From assembly GCA_963708855.1 (NCBI GenBank), contig CAVPUM010000010.1, forward strand, positions 1 through 64,000: a stretch of DNA of 64,000 nt, in the 5' to 3' direction. Made by a program: the position numbers and the translations under genes. Below, in pieces: positions 17,460-26,416 of the stretch; positions within the stretch are counted from its first letter, which is position 1; each line of letters starts with the position of its first letter. This DNA is from CAIWHR01 sp963708855 (GTDB lineage: Bacteria; Pseudomonadota; Gammaproteobacteria; Burkholderiales; Casimicrobiaceae). The notes under the pieces were generated by a model, which was given only the letters and a program-made list of their open reading frames with translations, was not told where the DNA came from and did no database searches.

Positions 17460-19390
17460 ATGCTGCGCGTCACCGACCTCATCCTCGCCCGCGGCACGAA
17501 GCGCCTGCTCGACGGCGCGAACCTCACAGTTCATCCGGGACACAAGGTCGGTCTCGTCGGGCCGAACGGCTGCGGCAAGTCGAGCTTCTTCGCATTGATC
17601 CTGGGGGAGGCCCACCAGGACGCCGGCAACGTCGAATTCCCGCCCTCGTGGACGACCGCGCATGTCGCGCAGGAGGCGCTCGCGACGACGGCGCCCGCGA
17701 TCGATTTCGTCCAGGACGGCGACCGCGAGCTGCGCGAGATCGAACGGGCCCTCGTCGCCGCCGAGACGGCCGTCGCCACCGATGCCGCGACCCAGGGCGA
17801 AACGCTCGCGCACCTTCATCATCGGTACGACGAAGTCGGCGGCTATTCGGCCCGCGCCCGGGCCGCGACACTCCTGTCCGGCCTCGGGATTCCCGGCGGC
17901 GAGCCACGGCGATCCGGTCGCGGGATTCTCGGGCGGCTGGCGGATGCGGCTCAATCTCGCGCAGGCGCTGATGTGCCGCTCGGACCTCCTGCTCCTCGAC
18001 GAGCCCACCAACCACCTCGACCTCGACGCCGTGCTGTGGCTCGAGGACTGGCTCACGCGCTATCCCGGAACGCTCCTCCTCATCACGCACGACCGCGATT
18101 TCCTCGACGGCGTGGTCGACGGCATCGTCCATTTCGACGCGCGGAAGCTCAAGTCCTACACCGGCAACTATTCGCAGTTCGAGCGCGAGCGCGCACAGCA
18201 GCTCGCGCTGCAGCAGGCGACCTACGTGAAGCAGCAGCGGCAGATCGCGCACCTGCAGGCGTTCGTCGACCGCTTCCGCGCCAAGGCGACGAAGGCGAAG
18301 CAGGCGCAGAGCCGCATCAAGGCGCTCGAGCGGATGGAGAAGATCGCGGCGGCGCACGCCGACAGTCCGTTCGAGTTCGCGTTCGCGCCGGTGACGACCG
18401 TCACGCAGCGGCTCGTGCAGCTCGAGCACGTCACGCTGGGCTACGCGGGCCGGGCGCCCGTGCTCGAAGGCCTCGACTGGGGCCTCCTCAACGGCGAGCG
18501 CATCGGGCTCCTCGGCCCGAACGGCGCCGGCAAGTCGACGCTTCTCAAGGCGATCGCCGGCGCATTGCCTCCGCTCGCGGGCGAACGGCACGTCGCGCAG
18601 ACGCTCTCGCTCGGCTATTTCGCGCAGCACCAGGTGGAGCAGCTGCGCGCCGACGAATCGCCGCTGTGGCACCTCGCGAAAATCGATCCCGCGGCGCGCG
18701 AGCAGGAGCTGCGCGACTTCCTCGGCGGTTTCGACTTTCGCGGCGACATGGTCACGCATCCGGTCGGCCGCTTCTCCGGCGGCGAGAAGGCCCGGTTGAC
18801 GCTGGCGCTGCTCGTGCGCCAGAAACCCAATCTGCTGCTCCTGGACGAGCCCACCAACCACCTCGACATCGAAATGCGCGAAGCGCTGGCCGAGGCGCTG
18901 CAGGATTACGACGGCGCGCTCGTGGTGGTCGCGCACGACCGCCACCTGCTGCGCGCGACCACCGACGTGCTGTGGCTCGTCGCCGACGGCCGCGTCGCGC
19001 CGTTCGACGGCGATCTCGACGACTACCGCGACTGGGTGCTGGCGCGGAGCCGCCGCGCAACCGCCGCGGAGTCCGCCGACGCAGGCGCGGCCGGCAACCG
19101 CAAGGCCCAGAAGCGCGCCGAGGCGCAGGCGCGCCAGCGCGAATACGCGCAGCGCAAACCGTTCGCCGACAGGCTCGCGAAACTGGAGCGCGAGATGGCC
19201 GCGCTCAACGCCGAGCGGAAGAGCGTCGAGGAATGGCTCGCCTCGCCCGCCGCGTACGACGAGGCGGGACGGCAGACGCTGAAGGAGCGCATTGCGCGCC
19301 AGGGCGATCTCGCGTGGCAGCTCGCCCGATTGGAAACGGAGTGGCTGGAGATCTCCGAAGCGCTCGAGCGAGGCGGCGTCGGATTCCTAG
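17460..19390 (+). CDS. yheS: ABC-F ATPase YheS (two one-base frameshifts)
   Basis: A 642-residue ABC-F protein after correction, very close in layout to E. coli YheS: GPNGCGKSS, the signature FSGGWRMRLNLAQAL and DEPTNHLDLDAVLWLEDWL. The linker RFRAKATKAKQAQSRIKALE, a second GPNGAGKST, FSGGEKARLTLALL and a charged C-terminal coiled coil follow. The first break, near 17900 (CCCGGCGGCGAG), lies just before the first signature. The second must lie near 19370, because the in-frame stop TAG at 19388-19390 is reached only after one more shift. Both fit single inserted bases (1931 = 643 codons + 2). The start is 7 bases after the xthA stop. Confidence 0.9.
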
Positions 19391-20004
19391 TTCGGCGCGA
19401 GCCGCCCGAGATACGCGCGCACCGACGGCTCGCGCACGAGGCCGGCGAAATCAGGGGCGTGCAGGAGCCGGCCGCGCTCGACGAAGATGAAGCGCTCGCA
19501 GGTCTCCCGCAGGATGTCGAGCTGCCAGCTCTCGTTCGGATGCAGGCAGAGAAACACGAGCCGCCCGTCGCCGCGCAGCCGCCGGAAGAAATCGAGCATG
19601 AATCCGATGTAGCCGTCCTGCGTGTTGAACTGCGGCTCGTCGAAGAGATGCACGTGCGGAGACTTGCTCGCCGCCCGTTCGAGCATGAACGAGGGCCGCG
19701 TGCGCTTGAACGCGCGGACCTGATACGACTGGTGGTAGTGGATCGCCAGCCGGTCGCGCTCGCGGTAGCGCACGCGGTGGATGTCCTGGCCCATGACGCT
19801 CACCCGGCCGGACGACGGGAGGTTGCTGCCGGTGATGAGCTCGAACAGCGTCGTCTTGCCGGAGCCGTTCGGACCCAGGACGCCGACGATGGTGGGCGCC
19901 TCGACGACGAAATCCGCCTCGAGCGAAAAGGTCACCTTGCGGTCGAACGCGCCGCGGGTGTAGCGCTTGGCGAGCGCGTCGACGTGCAGCAGCGGTGCGG
20001 CCAT
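19387..20004 (-). CDS. ABC-type ATPase without a signature motif, liv-operon associated
   Basis: A 205-residue ABC-fold ATPase. Walker A is intact (GPNGSGKT, residues 44-51), as are a Q-loop Gln (Q92 in HYHQSYQVR), Walker B (HLFDEPQFN, about 118-126) and the H-loop His (H155 in FLCLHPNE). The LSGGQ signature is absent: only about 20 residues (RAFKRTRPSFMLERAASKSP) separate Q-loop and Walker B, where normal ABC ATPases have 55 or more, so most of the helical subdomain is missing. It starts 5 bases after the corrected livF stop and ends overlapping the convergent yheS stop. It cannot form a standard ATP-sandwich dimer with itself. A regulatory or heterodimer role is inference. Confidence 0.8.
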   Translation of the reverse strand: MAAPLLHVDALAKRYTRGAFDRKVTFSLEADFVVEAPTIVGVLGPNGSGKTTLFELITGSNLPSSGRVSVMGQDIHRVRYRERDRLAIHYHQSYQVRAFKRTRPSFMLERAASKSPHVHLFDEPQFNTQDGYIGFMLDFFRRLRGDGRLVFLCLHPNESWQLDILRETCERFIFVERGRLLHAPDFAGLVREPSVRAYLGRLAPN

Positions 20005-20008
20005 CGCC

Positions 20009-20705
20009 TCAGACGCCGAGCAGGCGCTCGCGCTCCGCCGCGTTGTCCGCGAGGGCGCGCGCCGGGCCGTGATGCACGATCACGCCGAGGTTCATGACGT
20101 AGGCGCGATCCGCGACCGCGAGCGCGCTCTCGACGTTCTGCTCGACGACCAGCACGGCGACGCCCTTCGCTCTTCAGGCGCAGGATCGTCTTCATGACGT
20201 CCTGCACGACCTTGGGCGCCAGCCCCTGGCTCGGCTCGTCGAACAGCACGAGGCCCGGCGCGCCGACGAGCGCGCGCGAGATCGCGACCATCTGCATCTC
20301 GCCGCCGGACAGGTTCTCGCACTCGCGGTGCATGAGGTACTCGAGCGCCGAGAAGATCTCGAAGCACTCCTTTTCGGTCCAGCCGCGAAAGCGCGTCTTC
20401 TTCCGCGCGATGGACAGGTTGCGCGCCACCGTGAGCGTCGGAAAGATGCGCCGGTCGTCGGGCACCCAGGCCAAGCCGCGCCGGGCGATCTCGTGCGTCG
20501 GCGCCCGCGTGACGTCGTGCCCGTCGAAGCGGATGCTGCCCGTCCGGGCGGGCGTGAGGCCCAGGATCGAGCGCAGCGTCGTCGTCTTGCCGGCGCCGTT
20601 CGGACCGAGCAGCGCGACCACCTCGCCGGCCCCCACGGCGAGCGACACGCCGAAGAGCGCCTGCGTCTCGCCGTAGAAGGTCTCGATGCCGTCGACTTCG
20701 AGCAT
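20009..20705 (-). CDS. livF: branched-chain amino acid/amide ABC ATPase LivF (one-base frameshift)
   Basis: The second ATPase of a LivFGHM-type importer: MLEVDGIETFYGETQALFGV, Walker A GPNGAGKTT, WVPDDRRIFPTLTVARNL, the signature NLSGGEMQMVAISRALV and FDEPSQGLAPKVVQDV. The frame breaks near 20170, where one extra G (GAAGGGCGTC on the coding strand) interrupts. After removal the expected end VAVLVVEQNVESALAVADR is read, with stop at 20009. The span of 697 bases is 232 codons plus one base. Its start overlaps the livG stop by one base. Confidence 0.9.
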
Positions 20706-21448
20706 CACGCTGCCCCACCGAGGCTCGAACGCCGCACCCACGGATTCTCGCGCAGTTCGGCCGGCGTGCCCTCGGCGATCACCTGCCCCCAGTGGATCAC
20801 CGAGATCCGGTCCGCGAGGCCGAAGAGGAATTTCATGTCGTGCTCGATCACGACGATCGTGAGGGACTCCTTCAGCTCGCCGATGAGGCCCGCAAGGCGG
20901 GCCGTGCCTTCGCTGCCGAGGCCCGCCGTCGGCTCGTCGAGGAACAGCAGGCGCGGTCCCGCGGCGAGCGCCACGGCGATCTCCAGCGCGCGCCGCTCGC
21001 CGTAGGACAGGCTCTTCGCCGGCGTCGCTTCCTTGCCCGCGAGGCCCACCCGCGCGAGCACCTCCGCCGCCTTGTCCTGCGCCGCCGAATCCGCGTCGAG
21101 ATCGCTCCAGCCGTCGAACCCGCGGCGGCGAACCTCGGGCAGCGCGACCAGCACGTTGTCGAGCGCCACGTAGTCGTTGAACAGGTTCATGATCTGGAAC
21201 GAGCGCGAGATGCCGCGGCGCGCGATCTGCCGCGGCGCGAATCCGGTGATCGCCTCGCCGGCGAAGATCACGTCGCCGCGATCCGGCGCATAACGGCCGG
21301 TCAGCACGTTGAAGCACGTCGTCTTGCCCGCGCCGTTGGGGCCCATGATCCCGGACAGGCGGCCCGCCTCGAACGCGAGCGAAATGTCCTCCAGCACGAC
21401 CTGGCGGCCGAACCGCTTGTGCAGGTGTCTCGCCTCGAAGAGCGCCAT
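20705..21448 (-). CDS. livG: branched-chain amino acid/amide ABC ATPase LivG
   Basis: A 247-residue cytoplasmic ATPase of the HAAT family: GPNGAGKTTCFNVLTG, SRSFQIMNLFNDYVALDNVL (the LivG-typical stretch), the signature SLSYGERRALEIAVALA, DEPTAGLG, and the H-loop in VVIEHDMKFLFGLADRI. The ATG at 21448 lies 2 bases after the livM stop and the stop overlaps the livF start, so livM-livG-livF and the following ATPase are read as one unit. Confidence 0.93.
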   Translation of the reverse strand: MALFEARHLHKRFGRQVVLEDISLAFEAGRLSGIMGPNGAGKTTCFNVLTGRYAPDRGDVIFAGEAITGFAPRQIARRGISRSFQIMNLFNDYVALDNVLVALPEVRRRGFDGWSDLDADSAAQDKAAEVLARVGLAGKEATPAKSLSYGERRALEIAVALAAGPRLLFLDEPTAGLGSEGTARLAGLIGELKESLTIVVIEHDMKFLFGLADRISVIHWGQVIAEGTPAELRENPWVRRSSLGGAA

Positions 21449-21450
21449 CG

Positions 21451-22464
21451 TCAGGTCGCTTTCGCCGGTGCCGGTGCCGCGAGCGCATCCCCGCGTCGCC
21501 GCCGCTGCCGCCAGTCCTGCCACAGGCCGGCGATACCGTCGGGCTTCCACAGCACCATCGCCATGAACAGCAGGCCGTACCAGAGCAGCCACGTCTCGGT
21601 GTACGCGCCGAGGAGATCGCGGGCGAGGATGAAGAAGAGGGCGCCCAGCACGGGGCCCCAGAAGCTCACGAGTCCGCCGCCGATCAGCACCATCATCACG
21701 ACGAAGCCCGACGAATGGAGGCTCATCACGTTGGGATAGGCGGACTGCTGCGCGAGCGCGAACAAGGCGCCCGCGATTCCGGCCACTCCCGCCGACAGCG
21801 TGAACGCGAGCCACTTGTAGAGCCAGACGTTGTAGCCGACGAAGGCGGCGCGCGTCTCGTTCTGCTTGATCGCGGAGAGGATGCGTCCCAGCGGCGAGTG
21901 CACCAGCCGCCACAGCGCGACGACGATCACCGCGAACACGCCGAAGGCGAAGTAGAAGATCGCGGCGTTGCTCTTCAGGTCGAAGGCGACGAAGCCGAAA
22001 TCGGCGGGCAGCCGGCGCAGGTTGAGCAGCCCGTCCTCGCCGCCGGTGACCGAGTGCCACTTGACCGCGACGAACCAGAACACCTGGCCGAACGCGATCG
22101 TGAGCAACGCATAGTAGATGCCGCGCCGATGGGAGATGAAGACCGCGACCAGCGCGCCCAGCGCCGCGGCGATCAGCGCGGCGCCGGCGAGATCGAACCA
22201 GAGATTCGGCCACACCCTTAGCTGGAGCAGCCCGAACGCGTAGGCCCCGATGCCGAAATAGGCGCCGTGGCCGAACGACGGCAGGCCGGTGTAGCCCAGC
22301 AGCAGGTTGTAGCCCAGCGCGAAGAGCATCCAGATCATGATCTCGAGCGCCAGGTACTGGTAGAGCCCGACCTTGGTGAGCCAGAGCGGCGTGGTGACGA
22401 GCGCCGCGAACAGCACGAGCATCGGCACCGGCAGGAGCGGCGCAGGGCGGCGGACGGTCGGCAT
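21451..22464 (-). CDS. livM: branched-chain amino acid/amide ABC permease LivM
   Basis: A 337-residue permease with about nine hydrophobic helices. Family motifs are GYNLLLGYTGLPSFGHGAYFGIGAYA, seen in part as GLPSFGHGAYFGIGAYA, and GRILSAIKQNETRAAFVGYN, the cytoplasmic loop contacting the ATPases. GPVLGALFFILARDLL lies near the end. The ATG at 22464 was chosen because the longer open frame would run across the operator-like region and the regulator start. It is the first gene of the minus-strand half of the transporter and divergent from the RpiR-type regulator. Confidence 0.9.
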   Translation of the reverse strand: MPTVRRPAPLLPVPMLVLFAALVTTPLWLTKVGLYQYLALEIMIWMLFALGYNLLLGYTGLPSFGHGAYFGIGAYAFGLLQLRVWPNLWFDLAGAALIAAALGALVAVFISHRRGIYYALLTIAFGQVFWFVAVKWHSVTGGEDGLLNLRRLPADFGFVAFDLKSNAAIFYFAFGVFAVIVVALWRLVHSPLGRILSAIKQNETRAAFVGYNVWLYKWLAFTLSAGVAGIAGALFALAQQSAYPNVMSLHSSGFVVMMVLIGGGLVSFWGPVLGALFFILARDLLGAYTETWLLWYGLLFMAMVLWKPDGIAGLWQDWRQRRRRGDALAAPAPAKAT

Positions 22465-22507
22465 GGAAGACGGGGCGGGCGCGGGCAGCGTGTCTGCCGA
22501 AAATATA

Positions 22508-22542
22508 CGTTCCACGCTTGAAACAAGCAAGAACATTTGTTC
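22508..22542. promoter_or_regulatory. operator-like inverted repeats between livM and rpiR-type gene
   Basis: In the 88-base divergent gap there are two small inverted repeats, GCTTG-AAA-CAAGC (22516-22528) and GAACA-TT-TGTTC (22531-22542), preceded by CGTTCCA (22508-22514). The CGTTCCA block and the TGTTCT end recur in the same order upstream of the binding-protein gene (23457-23485). A shared operator for the neighbouring regulator is the likely meaning. Confidence 0.5.
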
Positions 22543-22552
22543 TAATGCCGGC

Positions 22553-23431
22553 ATGTCCCCCCCGATCGACCGCACCCCCGCCACCAACTACGAGGAGCTG
22601 AAGGAGGCGATCGGACGCGAGTATCCCGAGATGTCGAAGCAGCTCCAGCGGATCGCCCGCTTCGTCCTGGAGCGGCCCGACCCGCTCGCCCTCGACACCG
22701 TCGCCGCCATCGCCAAGGCGGCGCACGTGCAGCCGTCGTCGATGATCCGCTTTGCGAACGCGCTGGGCTTCTCCGGCTTCACGGAGATGCAGCAGATCTT
22801 CCGCGGCCACCTCGTGGCGCGCTCGGCGAGCTACCGCGAGCGCATCGCCGAGATGCGGCGCAACCGCGGCAACGGCGGCAACGGCGATGCGGCGACCGGC
22901 GTGCTGCACCAGTTCGTCAGCGAGTCGATCGACGAGCTCGGCCACCTCGAGGAGGCCGTGGCGGCGCCCCAGTTCCGGGCGGCGGTGCGCCTGCTCGCCG
23001 GCGCCCGGCGCATCCACGTGGTGGCGCAGCGCCGGGCGTTCCCCGTCGCGTTCTATTTCGCGTACGCCTTGAATCAGCTCGAGCTCACGACCAATCTGCT
23101 CGACGGCGTCGGCGGCATGCTGCGCGAGCTCGTGCGCGGGATCCAGCCGAAGGAAGTCCTGCTGGCGGTGAGCTTCCGCAACTATTCGCCGGACGTGATC
23201 GAGGTCGCGGCGGCATGCCACGGCCGCGGCATCCCGGTCATCGCCATGACGGACAGCGCGTTGTCGCCGTTGAAGCCCTACGCCCGGATCGCGTTCGAGC
23301 TCGGGGACGACTCGCGTCGTCCGTTCCGGTCTTTGGTCGGACCGCTGTGTCTCGCCCAGGCGCTCGTCGTCAGCACCGGGCATCATGTGGCGGGAACCCA
23401 GGAGGCCCGGCCGGCCCGCGCCGGCCATTGA
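22553..23431 (+). CDS. RpiR/MurR-family transcriptional regulator
   Basis: A 292-residue regulator. The N-terminal HTH domain (about residues 10-85) contains FVLERPDPLALDTVAAIAKA and SSMIRFANALGFSGFTEMQQ, the RpiR signature. The C-terminal SIS sugar-phosphate-binding fold (about 120-270) contains VVAQRRAFPVAFYFAYAL and AVSFRNYSPDVIEVA. RpiR proteins usually sense phosphosugars. Its place between the two halves of the liv-type transporter implies it controls them. The ATG at 22553 follows the operator-like repeats directly, so autoregulation is plausible. Confidence 0.88.
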   Translation: MSPPIDRTPATNYEELKEAIGREYPEMSKQLQRIARFVLERPDPLALDTVAAIAKAAHVQPSSMIRFANALGFSGFTEMQQIFRGHLVARSASYRERIAEMRRNRGNGGNGDAATGVLHQFVSESIDELGHLEEAVAAPQFRAAVRLLAGARRIHVVAQRRAFPVAFYFAYALNQLELTTNLLDGVGGMLRELVRGIQPKEVLLAVSFRNYSPDVIEVAAACHGRGIPVIAMTDSALSPLKPYARIAFELGDDSRRPFRSLVGPLCLAQALVVSTGHHVAGTQEARPARAGH

Positions 23432-23456
23432 CGCGGCGGGCGGGAATGAATACTCT

Positions 23457-23488
23457 CGTTCCAGGCATTTCTGGAATGTCTGTTCTTT
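23457..23488. promoter_or_regulatory. operator-like inverted repeat upstream of liv binding-protein gene
   Basis: TTCCAG (23459-23464) and CTGGAA (23471-23476) form an inverted repeat with a 6-base spacer, followed by TGTTCT. It sits between the regulator stop and the binding-protein start and shares CGTTCCA-x-GC with the region at 22508. It is probably another site for the RpiR-type regulator. Confidence 0.45.
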
Positions 23489-23602
23489 TGCAGTTCGTGC
23501 GCTCAGGCGCGCAGCGCGCGCCCGCTCGCGCAGTTTCGTAGCAGACGACGCCAAGATCGTTCAACCGCAATCCCGCGTCACGCGACGCGCAAGGAGGAGT
23601 CC

Positions 23603-24938
23603 ATGAGCGATATCGAGAGGGACAACGAAACCCCGATCAACACATCGCGCCGCCGCGTCCTCAGGGCCTCGGCGCTGGCGCTGGCCACCGCGGGCACCTA
23701 CGGGGCGGCACCGTTCTTCGGTCCCTGGAAGCACAACCACGCTTGGGCGCAGAGCGGCGCAGAAGAAGCCGCTGGTCCTCGGCCTCACGATGGACGCGAG
23801 CGGCCAGTACGCCGCGAGCGGCATGGACGAGCGCCTGGGCGCGATGATGGCGATCAAGGAGATCAACGCGAAGGGCGGCGTGCTGGGCCGGCCGATCGAG
23901 GCGATCCACATGGACTCCGAGACCACGCCGGCCACCGGCTCGCGCGTCGCCGAGCGGCTCATCACGCGCAACGAGGCCGCGTTCCTGATCGGCGCCCTCC
24001 ACTCGGGCGTGGCCAACGCGATCTCGCAGGTCGCGCAGAAGTACGGCTGCATCTTCCTCAACACCAACTCGAGCTCGCCGACCGAGGCCGGCAAGGACTG
24101 CCACCGCGTCAAGTTCGTCTGGGACGGCAACGGCACCAACTTCGCGCTTGCGATCGTGAAGAACGCGATGGCGGTCAACGGCAAGAACTGGGTGCTCCTG
24201 ACCAACGACTACGTGTGGGGGCACAACACGTCCAAGGCGACGCGGACCATCGTCGAGGCTAACGGCGGCAGGATCGTCGAGGAGCTGATGGTGCCGCAGA
24301 ACACGCGGGACTTCTCGTCGTACCTCCTCAAGATCCAGCAGATCAGGCCGAACGTCGTCGCCGCGGCGATCGGCGGCGACGACATCAAGTCGCTGCGCCA
24401 GCAGGTCGTGCAGGTCAAGCTCAACAAGAGCCCGGCGTGGATCAACAACCAGCAGGACTGGCCGGATGTCTACGGCCTCGGGCCGGACGCGATCTTCGGC
24501 GTGTTCGGCACCAACTGGTACTACCGGCTCGATCTGCCTGGCGTCAAGGAGTTCGTCGCCGACTATCAGAAGACCTACCCCGGCGTGCAGATCCGCGTGC
24601 CGGGCAACACCTACTACAACGGCTACATGGCCACGCGCGAGCTCCTGCGCGCGGTCGAGCGCGCCGGCACGACGAACAACATCAGGGTGATCAAGGAGCT
24701 CGAGGCACTCAAGGTCTCCGCCCGCGACCGGATGCAGGACTTCGACGCCTACATGAACCCGGTGACGCACCAGTTGCAGCAGACGATCTACATGGCGACC
24801 TACAACGACGCGCCGGCAGACAAGGACGACATCTTCAAGATCCTGTCCAAGGTGCCCCCGAAGGAGGTCGAGGATCCCGAGGCGCCCGCAGCCTGCAAGC
24901 TCGAATCGTACGACGCGACGCCGACGTACGAAATGTAA
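23603..24938 (+). CDS. liv/amide-type ABC substrate-binding protein, Tat signal (one-base frameshift)
   Basis: A type I periplasmic binding protein of the branched-chain amino acid/amide family. The N-terminus has a twin-arginine signal (SRRRVLRASALALATAG, then AWAQ). The mature domain reads LTMDASGQYAASGMDERLGA, NEAAFLIGALHSGVANAISQ and LNTNSSSPTEAGKDCHRV. The frame breaks near 23760, where one extra G (AGCGGCGCAG) separates signal and mature parts. Removing it gives AQSAQKKPLVLGLTMD. The span of 1336 bases is a multiple of three plus one, giving 444 residues. A good AAGGAGG lies before the start at 23603. The ligand is unknown; short amides, urea or amino acids are typical. Confidence 0.88.
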
Positions 24939-24944
24939 ACGGCG

Positions 24945-25889
24945 GTGGGAGGCTGGCCCGTGGAATTCCTGACCAACCTCCTGCCGCATCTCGTCAACGG
25001 GATCTCGCTCGGGCTGCTGTTCGCCCTGATCGCTCTCGGCTTCATGCTGATCGTCGGCGTGATGGAGACGATCAACCTCGCGCACGGGTCGCTCTTTGCG
25101 CTGGGGATGTACGTGGCGCTGTTCGTCATCGCGCCGAAGGTCGGCGCGTTTCCCGGGCTCACCGAGTGGTACGGCGCGCTTCCCCTCGGCACGCGCTATT
25201 TCGTCGCCCTGCTGCTCGCGCCCGTCTTCGTCGGCATTTTCGGGATGCTGCTCGAGCTGTGCATGCGCCGCACGTACGGCCGTGACCCGCTGTACGGCCT
25301 GCTGCTCACGTTCGGCGCGGCGCTCGTCATCGAGGAGCTGATTCGCGTGGTCTGGGGCTCCAACGAGAAGCAGCTGCCCTTGCCCGACGCGATCTCCGGC
25401 GCGTTCATGCTGGGCGATCTCGTCTACGCGCGCTACCGGCTCTTCGCGAGCGGTTTCGCGATCGTGATGATCGCGCTCCTCTGGCTGTTCCTGGAAAAGA
25501 CGCCCTATGGCGCGATGATCAAGGCGGGCGCGCACGACAGCGAGATGGTGCGGGCGCTCGGCATCAACCTGCCGCGGCTGCGCCTCTTCGTGTTCGCGCT
25601 CGGGGTGGGGCTCGCGGCGATCGCCGGGGTCGTGATGGCGCCGATCTGGGGCGTGCGCCCGCAGGTCGGTGTCGATGCGGTCGTACCCGCGTTCCTCATC
25701 ATCGTGCTGGGCGGCGTGGGCAGCCTGTGGGGCGCCGTCGTCGCGGGCCTCATGGTCGGCATGGTGGTAGGGTTGTCCGGCGCCTACGCGTCGGAGTGGT
25801 CGCTCCTGTCCATGTACCTGCTCTTCATCGCGGTCGTCACGTTCCGCGCGCGCGGTCTCTTCGGCCGCAAGAGCGTGCTCGACGCATGA
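24945..25889 (+). CDS. livH: branched-chain amino acid/amide ABC permease LivH
   Basis: A 314-residue permease with about eight hydrophobic helices. Typical segments are NGISLGLLFALIALGFMLIVG and TINLAHGSLFALGMYVALF. YGAMIKAGAHDSEMVRALGI is the cytoplasmic coupling loop, and VPAFLIIVLGGVGSLWGAVV follows. The start is GTG at 24945, six bases after the binding-protein stop; an in-frame GTG at 24960 would give the more usual MEFLTNLLPHLVNG start. Together with livM, livG and livF on the other strand it completes one importer. A degraded SDR gene abuts its stop. Confidence 0.9.
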   Translation: MGGWPVEFLTNLLPHLVNGISLGLLFALIALGFMLIVGVMETINLAHGSLFALGMYVALFVIAPKVGAFPGLTEWYGALPLGTRYFVALLLAPVFVGIFGMLLELCMRRTYGRDPLYGLLLTFGAALVIEELIRVVWGSNEKQLPLPDAISGAFMLGDLVYARYRLFASGFAIVMIALLWLFLEKTPYGAMIKAGAHDSEMVRALGINLPRLRLFVFALGVGLAAIAGVVMAPIWGVRPQVGVDAVVPAFLIIVLGGVGSLWGAVVAGLMVGMVVGLSGAYASEWSLLSMYLLFIAVVTFRARGLFGRKSVLDA

Positions 25890-26416
25890 GCGCGCAGGGC
25901 CGAAGCGCTGGCGAACGAGATGCGCACACATGGACTGGCGGCGGCGGGCATCGCGATGGACGCGCACTCGGTTGCGTCCATCCGGACCGCGGTAGACGCC
26001 GCCGTCGGCCGGCGCGGCCATCTCGACATCCTGATGAACTGCATCGGCATCCAGCGCGAGCAGGCGCTGCTCGAGGTGACCGAAGAAGCCTACGACGAGG
26101 TCTACGAGGTCAACCTCAAGGCCGCGATGTTCCTGTGGGCCAGGCCGTCGCGCGGCACCAGGTCGCCGCGGAGGTGCGCGGGCGGCACGTGCATCTGCTG
26201 AGCGTGCGGGCGCAGCTCGGTCTGCGCGATCGCGGCTACTCCGCCTATTGCAGCACCAAGGGCGGGCTCGTCATGCTGGTGAAGCAGCACGCGATGGAGC
26301 TGGCGCGCCACGGCATCACGGTCAACGGCCCCGCGCTCCTGTTCTGCGCGCCGACCGGCGGCTTCGTCACGGGACAGGTGCTCTACATCGACGGCGGCGT
26401 CACGGCGAGCCAGTAG
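25890..26416 (+). pseudogene. short-chain dehydrogenase/reductase remnant
   Basis: The reading frame resembles the middle and end of a classical SDR: MDAHSVASIRTAVDAAVG, GHLDILMNCIGI, VYEVNLKAAMF, then after a one-base shift near 26139 HVHLLSVRAQLGL, YSAYCSTKGG (the Tyr-x3-Lys pair is present) and ELARHGITVNG. It ends with TGGFVTGQVLYIDGGVTASQ. The Rossmann Gly-rich N-terminus is missing; homology begins directly after the livH stop. About 50-60 residues are also missing between ITVNG and LLFCAPTGG. Truncation plus internal deletion plus frameshift makes this a pseudogene, unlike the single-base breaks in its neighbours. Confidence 0.75.

Noticed and set aside
17662..20097. Plus-strand open frame running from yheS through the antisense of the next ABC gene
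   Set aside because: The part after 19390 is antisense shadow; the yheS stop is missed because of a second single-base error near 19370.
20705..23554. A 949-codon minus-strand frame extending livG upstream
   Set aside because: Only the last 247 codons match LivG; upstream is antisense to the regulator and shadow of livM.
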